A DNA stretch of 64,000 bases from MH13 sp042140245. GTDB taxonomy: Bacteria; Pseudomonadota; Alphaproteobacteria; Rhizobiales; MH13. Below are positions 52,239 to 60,554 of this stretch, piece after piece. The stretch lies in contig NZ_CP159483.1 in the NCBI RefSeq assembly GCF_042140245.1, positions 2,418,001 through 2,482,000 on the forward strand. Reading direction: 5' to 3'. A program made the translations under genes and the position numbers. How positions within the stretch are numbered: position 1 is the first letter of the stretch; each line of letters begins with the position of its first letter. Below the pieces are notes generated by a model. That model was not told the DNA's origin. It saw only the letters and a list, made by a program, of their open reading frames with translations, and did not search any database.

Positions 52239-53246
52239 CTATTTTGTCGACAATCGCTCGCTTAGCGCTGCGATATCGTCCAAAGCGCGCGTCGCAGCTT
52301 GGCGACCAGCGGCAATCGCCTCTTCAGCCTTGTGAAAATCAAACATGCTGATCCCGCCCACATGGGGCGCAATGGTGGCGTCAGGCGGGTCACCAGCCAG
52401 CCGCATACGCGTCAAGCGATCCTGAATGATGGTGAAAGACTGCATCATGACAGCCAGAATGCTGCGCCGAGGGACTTTGCCTTTTTCGGTGCCAAACTGG
52501 CTGCGTAAGATCTTGCGTACCGGATTGGCAAAGCCTGTGACATCTTTCCAGCCAAAGGTGCCATCACCATCGACATCCAAAGAAGGTTCGTCGGCCATCT
52601 CATCATCGAAATCGGGCAGGTCGGGCACCACGCCACCATGAGGCATCGTTTCAGGTGAAAGGTTCACAGCAATTACCAGCCGTGCGCCATAGGCCCGGCA
52701 CACGGAGACCGGCACGGGATTGACCAAAGCGCCATCCACCAGCGCACGACCATTGATCGGCACTGGATGAAACACGCCGGGCAGCGCGTAAGAGGCTTGC
52801 ATCAAACGGATGAGGTTGCCACGGCGCAGCCAGACCTCGTGGCCGGTTGCCAGTTCGGCCGCAATGAAAACGGTGCGGATTGGAAGTTCTTCCAGCCGCA
52901 GCCCGTCCATATGTTCGGCCAGCCGCGCTTCGAGTTTTTCACCGCCGACCAAGCCACTGGAAAGCGGGGTAAGATCGACCAGTGAAAACACGCGCCGCGC
53001 TGTCAGGCTGAGCGCAAAGGCTTTCAGTTCTGCCAGCTTGCCAGCGCTGAAGGCGCCGCCGGAGACAGCGCCGATGGATGTGCCAGCAATGACATCGGGA
53101 ACGATGCCGTTTTCAGCCAGCACTTCCAGAACACCGATATGCGCCCATCCGCGCGCCGCACCGCCACCCAAGGCGAGACCGATGGTTGGGCGGCCGTTCT
53201 TGTTCGACGTGACGGCGTTGATGGCTTCAGGGTCTGTCAGCGGCAT
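52239..53246 (-). CDS. Patatin-like phospholipase family protein
   Basis: 335 residues. Oxyanion loop LALGGGAARGWAHIG, nucleophile elbow IAGTSIGAVSGG with Ser, and catalytic Asp in VDGALVNPVPV. These are the Ser-Asp dyad of bacterial patatins (RssA/YchK-like). Likely a cytosolic lipid acyl hydrolase. 9 bases after hisI in the same orientation. Confidence 0.93.
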   Translation of the reverse strand: MPLTDPEAINAVTSNKNGRPTIGLALGGGAARGWAHIGVLEVLAENGIVPDVIAGTSIGAVSGGAFSAGKLAELKAFALSLTARRVFSLVDLTPLSSGLVGGEKLEARLAEHMDGLRLEELPIRTVFIAAELATGHEVWLRRGNLIRLMQASYALPGVFHPVPINGRALVDGALVNPVPVSVCRAYGARLVIAVNLSPETMPHGGVVPDLPDFDDEMADEPSLDVDGDGTFGWKDVTGFANPVRKILRSQFGTEKGKVPRRSILAVMMQSFTIIQDRLTRMRLAGDPPDATIAPHVGGISMFDFHKAEEAIAAGRQAATRALDDIAALSERLSTK

Positions 53247-53255
53247 GGCAGCGGT

Positions 53256-53699
53256 CTACTCGTCGCCATAGAGTGTCTGTTTGGAGACCAGCGGCGTGTC
53301 ATCTGTTCGAAGCGCCAGTTCACCATTGTGGGCTTCCACCACTCGGTAAAAGCAGGACGCGAAACCGTTGTGGCAGGCGCTACCTCGCCCCTCGACCGAC
53401 ACATCAACAATCAAAGCGTCCTGGTCGCAATCCACATAGAGCGCGTGCAGTTTTTGCAGCTCGCCGCTCGACTCGCCTTTTTTCCAAAGCGTTGCGCGTG
53501 AGCGGGACCAATAGTGGGCATAGCCAGTGCTCAGCGTTTCGCGGATCGCCTCTTCATTCATGTGGGCGACCATCAAAACACGCTTGGAGCTATGATCGAC
53601 GGCAACCGCAGTTACCAGGCCATTGGCATCAAAGCGCGGTGCAAACAGCGTTCCAAACTCTTGGGTTTGAGGGTCTGCTGACGGTGGAGAAAGGGTCAT
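53256..53699 (-). CDS. hisI: Phosphoribosyl-AMP cyclohydrolase
   Basis: Third step of histidine synthesis. 147 residues, the cyclohydrolase domain alone (no HisE fusion), as usual in alphaproteobacteria. Seen: LMVAHMNEEAIRETLSTGYAHYWSRSR, LWKKGESSG, and the metal ligands in YVDCDQDALIVDV and RGSACHNGFASCFYR. Between folE and patatin genes on the minus strand. Confidence 0.97.
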   Translation of the reverse strand: MTLSPPSADPQTQEFGTLFAPRFDANGLVTAVAVDHSSKRVLMVAHMNEEAIRETLSTGYAHYWSRSRATLWKKGESSGELQKLHALYVDCDQDALIVDVSVEGRGSACHNGFASCFYRVVEAHNGELALRTDDTPLVSKQTLYGDE

Positions 53700-53763
53700 A
53701 AAACGGCACGATAAGGCTAGAGCTGGGATAGGCGGACTTTGATCCGCGCATCGCCCAGCAACC

Positions 53764-54411
53764 CTATCCGCGCACGAGCGTCAAGAAGCGTACCTGTTCA
53801 TCGGCTTCCTCAAACACGCCGCTAAAGCGTGTGGTGACGGTCGTGGAACCAGCCTTGCGGATGCCACGCATCGACATGCACATATGCTCACCCTCGACCA
53901 TGACAGCCACGCCCCGCGGCCCGAGATATTCTTCGATCGCCATCGAAATCTGAGCGGTCATCGCCTCTTGCGTTTGCAGGCGGCGAGCATAGGCATCCAC
54001 CAGGCGTGCCAGCTTGGACAAGCCGACCACGCCAGCACGCGGGTAGTAGGCGATATGCGCCTTGCCAACGAAGGGAACCATGTGATGTTCGCAGTGCGAG
54101 TGGAAGGTGATGTCCTTCAACAGAACAATGTCCTGATAGCCTTCTACTTCCTCAAACACACGGTCAAGAATCTCTGCGATATCAGCGTCATAACCGGAAA
54201 ACAGTTCGCCATAGGCCTTGGCGACACGCTTGGGCGTATCCAGCAGACCTTCGCGCGTTGGGTCATCTCCCGCCCAGGCAATCAGCGTGCGTACGGCAGC
54301 TTCTGCTTCCTCTTGCGAGGGACGATCAGCGGCTTTGTCGGCCTGCGGATTCTTTAAGCTGTCGAGGATCGCGTCCATGATTTTCTCCGGGTGGGATTTT
54401 TCTTCTGTCAT
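53764..54411 (-). CDS. folE: GTP cyclohydrolase I
   Basis: First step of folate/tetrahydropterin synthesis. 215 residues from ATG 54411 (MTEEKSHPEK); the longer frame to 54480 is not family-like. Zinc and catalytic residues in TFHSHCEHHMVPFVGKAHIAYYP and VMVEGEHMCMSMRGIRK; GLSKLARLVDAYARRLQTQE is also diagnostic. Confidence 0.96.
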   Translation of the reverse strand: MTEEKSHPEKIMDAILDSLKNPQADKAADRPSQEEAEAAVRTLIAWAGDDPTREGLLDTPKRVAKAYGELFSGYDADIAEILDRVFEEVEGYQDIVLLKDITFHSHCEHHMVPFVGKAHIAYYPRAGVVGLSKLARLVDAYARRLQTQEAMTAQISMAIEEYLGPRGVAVMVEGEHMCMSMRGIRKAGSTTVTTRFSGVFEEADEQVRFLTLVRG

Positions 54412-54596
54412 GCTTGCACCGGAAATTACGTATCTCATCTTCACTTGGACCAAAGGTCCAGCAAACACTTTGTAGGCCATCTGCCACGGTGCTGACAGTA
54501 TGCCGCTTGGAAGCCTGATTGCATATGGATCAAATCGGCCTACATTCTAGCCCCATCACATTAACGTGTAGGTGGCCGTTTTGGCCGGACATATCC

Positions 54597-55046
54597 ATGC
54601 TTGATGATCTTTACAGTTCCAAACTCCTCGCGCTTTCGGCCAGCATCGCCCATTTGGGCCGGTTGGACGCTCCTCAGGGCAGCGCAACGCGACATGCAAG
54701 GCTGTGCGGCTCGGTCGTCACGGCTGATGTTGTTTTGGCGGATGATGGATCCGTGGAATCCTTTGCTCAAGACGTGAAAGCGTGTGCGTTGGGACAGGCG
54801 TCCGCTGCTGTTCTGGGGCAGGGCATTGTTGGCGCGTCCTTGCCGGATGTCACAGCTGCCCGTGATGGCCTGAGAGCGCTGCTCGCCGGAGAAGATGCGT
54901 CTTTTGAAGAACGCTTTGCTGATCTGGCGATCTTTGAAGCCGTGCGCGATTACAAGGCTCGCCATGCGTCTGTGATGCTGGCTTTTGAAGCAGCTGCGGA
55001 GGCCATGGAGCAGGCCTTGGCCGACCGCTCGCAGTCGGTCGCGTGA
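54597..55046 (+). CDS. NifU/IscU-like iron-sulfur cluster assembly scaffold protein
   Basis: 149 residues from ATG 54597. Cysteines in HARLCGSVVTADVVL and VKACALGQASAAVL match the scaffold fold; the third IscU cysteine is not obvious in the C-terminal part. This truncated-type scaffold is regularly found beside folE and yidD in alphaproteobacteria. Ends 10 bases before yidD. Confidence 0.85.
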   Translation: MLDDLYSSKLLALSASIAHLGRLDAPQGSATRHARLCGSVVTADVVLADDGSVESFAQDVKACALGQASAAVLGQGIVGASLPDVTAARDGLRALLAGEDASFEERFADLAIFEAVRDYKARHASVMLAFEAAAEAMEQALADRSQSVA

Positions 55047-55056
55047 GCGCGGCGTC

Positions 55057-55359
55057 GTGAAAACGATCCTGCGCGGGTTCATTCGTTTTTATCAGCTCAC
55101 TCTTTCCTCGATTTTTGGGCGCACCTGCCGTCATATTCCCTCCTGTTCATCCTACACAGATGAGGCGATTGCCACGCATGGCGCCTGGCCAGGTGTCTGG
55201 ATGGGGGCCGCCCGTATCTGGCGGTGCCGGCCGCTGGGCTCATCTGGACTGGACCCGGTTCCTGAGCGCTTGAACCCTGCCGCGCGCTGGTATACGCCGT
55301 GGCGCTATGGGCACTGGACTGGTGCTCATATCCCAGAAGATCACCGGTTGCCGGATTAG
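55057..55359 (+). CDS. yidD: Membrane protein insertion efficiency factor YidD
   Basis: 100 residues from GTG 55057. FIRFYQLTLSSIFGRTCRHIPSCSSYTDEAI carries the three-cysteine YidD core (cited by position ~8-38), then GVWMGAARIWRCRPLGSSGLDPVP. It associates with the inner membrane and assists YidC. The C-terminal ~35 residues are a longer tail than in E. coli. Confidence 0.94.
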   Translation: MKTILRGFIRFYQLTLSSIFGRTCRHIPSCSSYTDEAIATHGAWPGVWMGAARIWRCRPLGSSGLDPVPERLNPAARWYTPWRYGHWTGAHIPEDHRLPD

Positions 55360-55434
55360 AAACGCACCGCTGATCACACTTTTTCGCGCTTACCTGCACT
55401 TGTAGGCAGGAGTTGAGCCAAAGGAGCGATGACA

Positions 55435-57417
55435 ATGCCCTCTCTTACTATGCCTGATGGATCAGAACGCGCGCTGGATGACGGCGCGACGGGCGCTGAT
55501 CTGGCAGCTTCCATTTCCAAATCATTGGCCAAAAAAGCCGTTGCTGTTGCCGTCGATGGCACCGTTGGCGATCTGTCCGACCCGTTGCCAGATGGCGCCA
55601 CCGTTGAGATCGTCACCCGTGATGATCCGCGTGCCACTGAGCTGATCCGCCATGACGCCGCTCATGTGATGGCCGAGGCGGTGCAGGAGCTTTGGCCTGG
55701 CACGCAGGTCACCATTGGCCCGGTGATCGAGAACGGCTTTTTCTACGATTTTTATCGTGATGAACCTTTCACGACAGAAGACTTGCCGATCATCGAAAAG
55801 AAGATGCGCGAGATTGTCGCGCGCAACAAACCCTTCACCAAAGAGGTTTGGAGCCGCGAGAAAACCGCTGAGGTGTTCAAAGAGAAGGGCGAAGACTTCA
55901 AGGTTGAGCTTCTGGACGCCATTCCCGATGGCGAGGACGTCAAGATCTATTTCCAGGGCGATTGGTTCGACCTCTGCCGTGGTCCGCATATGGCAACAAC
56001 AGGTCAGATCGGTCAGGCCTTCAAGCTGATGAAGGTGGCGGGCGCCTATTGGCGCGGCGATTCCAACAATCAGATGCTGACCCGCATCTATGGCACGGCT
56101 TGGGCCGACGAGAAGGGCCTCAAAGCCTATCTCCATATGCTGGAAGAGGCCGAGAAGCGCGACCATCGCAAGCTTGGCCGCGAGATGGACCTTTTTCATT
56201 TCCAGGAAGAAGGGCCGGGCACTGTCTTTTGGCACCCCAAGGGTTGGACGCTTTTCCAAAACCTCACCAGCTATATGCGCCGCCGCATCTGCAAGGATGG
56301 CTATAAAGAGGTCAACGCCCCACAGGTGCTGGATAAATCGCTTTGGGAGACCTCTGGTCACTGGGGCTGGTATTCGGAGAACATGTTCGGGGTGAAGGCC
56401 GCCGATGGTTTGGTGAAGCCTGATGATGAGAGCGTTGATCAAAGGGTGTTTGCGCTCAAACCCATGAACTGCCCTGGGCACGTTCAAATCTTCAAACACG
56501 GCCTGAAAAGCTACCGTGATCTGCCGCTGCGCTTAGCGGAGTTTGGTGCGGTACACCGGTACGAGCCTTCCGGTGCGCTGCATGGCTTGTTGCGGGTGCG
56601 GGCGTTCACGCAGGACGATGCGCATGTGTTCTGCACTGAAGACCAGCTGGAATCAGAAATTCTGAAGATCAACGATCTGATGATGTCGGTCTATGAGGAT
56701 TTCGGCTTCCAAGAGGTTGAAGTGAAGCTCGCCACGCGGCCTGAGAAACGCGTTGGAACCGATGCTGCTTGGGATCACGCCGAAGAGATTTTGAAGCGCT
56801 CGCTGGAGCGTATGGCGGCTGAAGACCCGCGTATCAAAATCGGAATTAATGAAGGCGAGGGAACGTTTTACGGGCCAAAGTTCGAGTATACGTTGAAAGA
56901 TGCTATCGGTCGTGATTGGCAGCTTGGCACAACGCAAGTGGACTTCAATCTGCCGGAACGGTTTGGCGCGTTTTACGTCGACAAGGATGGCGACAAGGTT
57001 CAGCCGGTGATGGTGCATCGGGCGATCTGTGGCTCACTGGAACGGTTCCTTGGCATCTTGATCGAGAGCTATGCCGGGCACTTCCCGCTGTGGATGGCGC
57101 CGACGCAAGTTGTGGTGGCAACCATCACCCAGGACGCCGACGCTTATGCGCGTGAAGTCTATGAGGCGCTTTTGGCCAATGATTTCAATGCTGAACTGGA
57201 TAATCGCAATGAGAAAATCAACTACAAGGTTCGCGAGCACTCATTGCAAAAAGTGCCGGTGATCTTGGTGGTTGGTAATCGCGAAGCAGACGAGCGTTCG
57301 GTGAATGTGCGTCGTCTTGGCGTCAAACACCAAACGGCCATGAGCTTGGACGAAGCCTTGTCCAGTCTCAAAGAAGAGGCGACGCCACCTGATATTGCTC
57401 GTTTGGCGGCCAAATGA
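55435..57417 (+). CDS. thrS: Threonyl-tRNA synthetase
   Basis: 660 residues. Start ATG 55435 rather than 55429, since AAGGAG is 8 bases from the former and only 2 from the latter. TGS domain (1-60), editing domain with RHDAAHVMAEAV and the second zinc-like C/H motif DLCRGPHM, class II catalytic core with KPMNCPGHVQIFKHG, RLAEFGAVHRYEPSGALHGL and RAFTQDDAHVFC (Zn ligands Cys/His), and a C-terminal anticodon-binding domain. Complete. Confidence 0.98.
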   Translation: MPSLTMPDGSERALDDGATGADLAASISKSLAKKAVAVAVDGTVGDLSDPLPDGATVEIVTRDDPRATELIRHDAAHVMAEAVQELWPGTQVTIGPVIENGFFYDFYRDEPFTTEDLPIIEKKMREIVARNKPFTKEVWSREKTAEVFKEKGEDFKVELLDAIPDGEDVKIYFQGDWFDLCRGPHMATTGQIGQAFKLMKVAGAYWRGDSNNQMLTRIYGTAWADEKGLKAYLHMLEEAEKRDHRKLGREMDLFHFQEEGPGTVFWHPKGWTLFQNLTSYMRRRICKDGYKEVNAPQVLDKSLWETSGHWGWYSENMFGVKAADGLVKPDDESVDQRVFALKPMNCPGHVQIFKHGLKSYRDLPLRLAEFGAVHRYEPSGALHGLLRVRAFTQDDAHVFCTEDQLESEILKINDLMMSVYEDFGFQEVEVKLATRPEKRVGTDAAWDHAEEILKRSLERMAAEDPRIKIGINEGEGTFYGPKFEYTLKDAIGRDWQLGTTQVDFNLPERFGAFYVDKDGDKVQPVMVHRAICGSLERFLGILIESYAGHFPLWMAPTQVVVATITQDADAYAREVYEALLANDFNAELDNRNEKINYKVREHSLQKVPVILVVGNREADERSVNVRRLGVKHQTAMSLDEALSSLKEEATPPDIARLAAK

Positions 57418-57421
57418 TTGA

Positions 57422-57454
57422 GCGCCCGGCGTCTCTAAGCGCCGGGTGTTTTTT
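57422..57454 (+). terminator. thrS terminator
   Basis: CGCCCGGCG (57423-57431) and CGCCGGGTG (57440-57448) form a 9-bp stem with one wobble pair, followed by TTTTTT. It begins right after the thrS stop and overlaps the last codons of the convergent CMD-family gene. Confidence 0.85.
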
Positions 57455-57836
57455 CATCCAGCTCGGCAAACGCCTCTTTGGCCACGGCCAGGGCGTTGAG
57501 CGCTGCGGGGAACCCCGCGTAAACAGCGATTTGTATCAAAATTTCAACCACTTGCTCGCGTGACAAGCCAACACGCAAACCGGCCTGAATGTGGACTTTG
57601 AGCTGGGGAGCGGCGGTCCCGATTGCCGCCAAGGCTGCAATGGTGGTGATCTGTCGATCGCGTAGCGCCAGCGCGTCACGGCCATAGATATCACCGAAAG
57701 CAAAATCGCTGATGAAGTCGGCAAAGTCGGGCGCGATGTCGGCCATCGCCTCCTTGACCGCGCCGTAGGCATCGGGGTGCAACTCATCCAAAATACGCGT
57801 GCCGCGCGCGCGGCGTTGATCAGGTGTGTCAGTCAT
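57435..57836 (-). CDS. Carboxymuconolactone decarboxylase (CMD) family protein
   Basis: 133 residues. KEAMADIAPDFADFISDFAFGDIY, LRDRQITTIAALAAIG, KVHIQAGLRVGLSREQVVEILIQIAVYAGFPAALNAL (positions ~85-120) match the CMD/PcaC branch. The CxxC redox pair of AhpD relatives is absent, so it is not a peroxidase reductase. True PcaC activity is unproven as no other protocatechuate genes are nearby. ATG start, preceded by a repeat array. Confidence 0.9.
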   Translation of the reverse strand: MTDTPDQRRARGTRILDELHPDAYGAVKEAMADIAPDFADFISDFAFGDIYGRDALALRDRQITTIAALAAIGTAAPQLKVHIQAGLRVGLSREQVVEILIQIAVYAGFPAALNALAVAKEAFAELDEKTPGA

Positions 57837-57874
57837 GGAGCCTCATGTTTGGCGTGCAAAGACAAGAACAACGA

Positions 57875-57966
57875 GCGGACCGTCTGCTCCATCATGCGGA
57901 CTAAGGGCGGACGGCAGGCGGACGAAGAGCAGACTAGTGGCGGACCGTCCGCTTTTTCCGGCAGAC
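57875..57966. repeat. GCGGAC repeat array with 11-bp phasing
   Basis: GCGGAC or GCAGAC occurs at 57875, 57896, 57907, 57918, 57929, 57940 and 57961, i.e. intervals of 21, 11, 11, 11, 11 and 21 bases. A 13-base dyad GCGGAC-C-GTCCGC lies at 57940-57952. The array is in the gap between the CMD gene start and the stop of the exported protein gene. Confidence 0.8.
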
Positions 57967-57985
57967 CGCCTGCTTGAATTCCGGC

Positions 57986-59053
57986 CTATTGGGCGACCAG
58001 TTCTTCTTCGCGGTTGACGCCGGAGACGACGGCGAACTCGCGGCTGAAAACCTGGCCGTCATGGCGTGCAATGATCGTGTAGTCACCTTCGGACAGAACC
58101 ATCGTCGGGAAGGCGCCAACAAACTCACGCACAATGTCGCCGCCTGGGTTCAGCACGCTCCAGGCCGTGTTGGGCAGCGCCTCGCCATTGGGTTCGTTCA
58201 CCAGCTTCAGCGTGATCTGCGCAGCGTTGTGGAACATCACCGCCTCGGTGAGCTGGCCGGGCTCGACATCGATCTGTGCGCGCACAATCGCATTCACATC
58301 GCCATAGCGGCTAACAATGGTGTAGCGCCCGGCGGGGACAACCAGAACAGCGCGCTCGTCGATGTCACGGGCGAGGGGGCGCGTGGTTTCAAAGTCTTCC
58401 ACTGATTCTGGAAACACCTGGAAGGTCACGGCTTCGTTGGGCAGAAAATTGTCGCTGGAGATCGCGGCACGCAGCGACATGCCCCCAGCGTTGAGGTCAA
58501 ACAGTTCGCTCAGCCCGCCTTGGCCAACGGTCAAGGGGCGCGAGAGCGTGGCAAGCCCATAGGAGACGTGCACGATGTAGCTGCCCGGTGGCAGCTGGGC
58601 ATCTAGCGTTCCGCCTTGGGAGTTGAGGACAAGATCGTTATCATTGATTTCGTCATCCCCCAATGCGTAAACCGTCCAAATGAGATCTCGCTGGAGACGT
58701 GGTCCGCCATCATTGAGCACGGCGGAGAACTGCACCGGTACACCAGCGGCTTCAAGGTTGGGGATCACAACCTCGAAGCTCGGCTCCGCCAAGGGAGAAA
58801 CGGCTGATGGATCAAGCGTTTGCAACCCGTCGGTTTCAAGGGCAAACGGATCGGGGGCTGGCTGATCGCCAGGTGTCAAAGGCGTCGAGACAATCTCGGC
58901 CGGGCGCGCGATTGGGTTCGGTGGTGCCTGGCGCTCTGTTTCAGATTGGGCAAGCGCGGGTGGTGCCTGCAGGGGCAGGGCCGCACTGATTGCGAGGCCG
59001 CAACAACAGAGCCAGGCGGCAAGACGTCCGAAGGGGAAAGGTTTGGCGAGCAT
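57986..59053 (-). CDS. Exported protein with three tandem beta-type repeats
   Basis: 355 residues from ATG 59053; the longer frame to 59275 crosses into the divergent gene. Signal peptide at about 10-36 (CCGLAISAALPLQAPPALAQ). After a Pro-rich linker come three related units of ~75-85 residues, each with a hydrophobic strand, then L-P/S-x-G-x-Y and a Y/H-G/D pair: LPPGSYIVHVSYG, VPAGRYTIVSRYG and LSEGDYTIIARHDG. These resemble carboxypeptidase-regulatory or DUF-type Ig-like modules. Likely periplasmic; function unknown. Confidence 0.75.
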   Translation of the reverse strand: MLAKPFPFGRLAAWLCCCGLAISAALPLQAPPALAQSETERQAPPNPIARPAEIVSTPLTPGDQPAPDPFALETDGLQTLDPSAVSPLAEPSFEVVIPNLEAAGVPVQFSAVLNDGGPRLQRDLIWTVYALGDDEINDNDLVLNSQGGTLDAQLPPGSYIVHVSYGLATLSRPLTVGQGGLSELFDLNAGGMSLRAAISSDNFLPNEAVTFQVFPESVEDFETTRPLARDIDERAVLVVPAGRYTIVSRYGDVNAIVRAQIDVEPGQLTEAVMFHNAAQITLKLVNEPNGEALPNTAWSVLNPGGDIVREFVGAFPTMVLSEGDYTIIARHDGQVFSREFAVVSGVNREEELVAQ

Positions 59054-59262
59054 GGTTCCGTTCGAGCCACTGGGTATGGCGATTTCAAGGTGGTGCAGGT
59101 ACTGCATGGGAATGCACAACACTGCAAAGCGCGACTCACATGTGCACACACGTGGTGACACACGCATGGTTTTGCCAAAGTGGCCCCGACCCTTCAAGGG
59201 CAATGAGACCCGTGGTCGTGCTGTGTGCAGTGAATGCCGTCTAGCACAGGAGAAAGACATCA

Positions 59263-59838
59263 ATGCGTGAGCCAACGACGTTGGACCTTCTCAATACACG
59301 GCGCACCGTCACTGCGGCGTTTCTGGATGCACCTGGGCCAAGCGCAGATGAGCTGCGCGAGCTGATCACCATCGCGATGCGCGTGCCCGATCACGGCAAG
59401 CTGGCGCCCTGGCGATTTATTGCGCTCACTCAAGACGTGCGCAAGACGCTTGCGCCGAAACTGCGGGCACTACGCGAGATTGACGAGCCTGATCTGCCGG
59501 TGGAGAGCCGCGATAAAGTCGATAGCATCTTTGTGCAGGCCCCGCTGTGCTTGGTTGTGGTGAGCACGGCCGCTGAGCATGTGAAAATCCCGATTTGGGA
59601 GCAGGAGCTTTCCGTTGGTGCAAGCACGATGAACCTGATCATGGGCGCCCACGCCATGGGGTATGCTGCGCAATGGTTGACCGGCTGGGCCACGTACAAC
59701 GCTGATGCCAAAGCACTTCTCGGTGTGAGCAAGGATGAGAAAATTGCCGGTTTCATCCATATCGGCACGCCAACCGTGCCGCCCACGCAGCGACCGCGAC
59801 CGGCGGTGGATGATCATCTCACGACGTTGTCGGTCTAG
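59263..59838 (+). CDS. Nitroreductase family protein
   Basis: 191 residues, YdjA-like. LNTRRTVTAAFLD, VPDHGKLAPWRFIAL, ASTMNLIMGAHAMGYAAQWLTG and GFIHIGTPTVPP mark the FMN-binding fold. AGGAGAAAG lies before the ATG. Probably reduces nitro or quinone substrates with NAD(P)H. Followed after 9 bases by a flavin reductase, possibly a functional pair. Confidence 0.93.
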   Translation: MREPTTLDLLNTRRTVTAAFLDAPGPSADELRELITIAMRVPDHGKLAPWRFIALTQDVRKTLAPKLRALREIDEPDLPVESRDKVDSIFVQAPLCLVVVSTAAEHVKIPIWEQELSVGASTMNLIMGAHAMGYAAQWLTGWATYNADAKALLGVSKDEKIAGFIHIGTPTVPPTQRPRPAVDDHLTTLSV

Positions 59839-59847
59839 GGCAGTTTG

Positions 59848-60453
59848 ATGTTTTACGAGCCAAGCCTTGGCCACCCGTTTCGCCACAATCCATTTAAGGC
59901 GTTGGTGGCACCACGGCCCATTGGATGGATTGCAACGCGCAGCAAGAGCGGCGCTGAAAACCTCTCGCCCTACAGTTTTTTCAACGCCGTCAGCGATGAG
60001 CCGCCGATCATCGTTTTTTCTTCAGATGGCGAAAAAGACTCGCTTAGCTTTGCGCGTGAGTCAGGTTGCTTTGTCGCTCACAGCGTATCTGCAACGTTGT
60101 TTGACGCTATGAACCAAAGCTCTGCCGCCTACGCACGCGGTGTTAGCGAGATCGAAGCCACAGGGCTTGCCAGCGTGGATGCTGAGCGCGTGGATGCGCC
60201 GCGTTTGGTGGACGCGCCTTCGGCGCTGGAATGCATTGTGACGCAGATCATGCAGCCGCTGGACAAAGACGGTGTGCCAAGCCGCTACCATATGGTGTTT
60301 GGGCAAGTGGTCGGTGTGCATATCCATGATGATTACGTAACCGAGGATGGTCGCTTTGATTCGAGCAAAGCGTCGCTGATGGCCCGCTGTGGCTATCTGG
60401 ATTACGCGGTTGCAAGCACCATCATTGCCAAATCCCGGCCAAAACAGCCTTAA
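59848..60453 (+). CDS. Flavin reductase family protein
   Basis: 201 residues from ATG 59848 (an in-frame TTG precedes it; AGGG upstream). RHNPFKALVAPRPIGWIATRS and NLSPYSFFNAVSDEPPIIVFS are signature sequences of the flavin-reductase-like FMN-binding split barrel. Likely supplies or uses reduced FMN; coupled with the nitroreductase upstream. Confidence 0.93.
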   Translation: MFYEPSLGHPFRHNPFKALVAPRPIGWIATRSKSGAENLSPYSFFNAVSDEPPIIVFSSDGEKDSLSFARESGCFVAHSVSATLFDAMNQSSAAYARGVSEIEATGLASVDAERVDAPRLVDAPSALECIVTQIMQPLDKDGVPSRYHMVFGQVVGVHIHDDYVTEDGRFDSSKASLMARCGYLDYAVASTIIAKSRPKQP

Positions 60454-60554
60454 ACGCCTGCAAATCCACACGTGATCCTGCGTGGAGCAAGCCGCGTTAA
60501 GCCCCCATTTACCATAACGAGCCGACACTAAGCGCTGATTGGCGGGGTGGTGCG

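Noticed and set aside
57875..57966. Possible CRISPR-like array
   Set aside because: Units are only 6 bases with 5-15-base spacing and no cas genes; treated as a phased short repeat.
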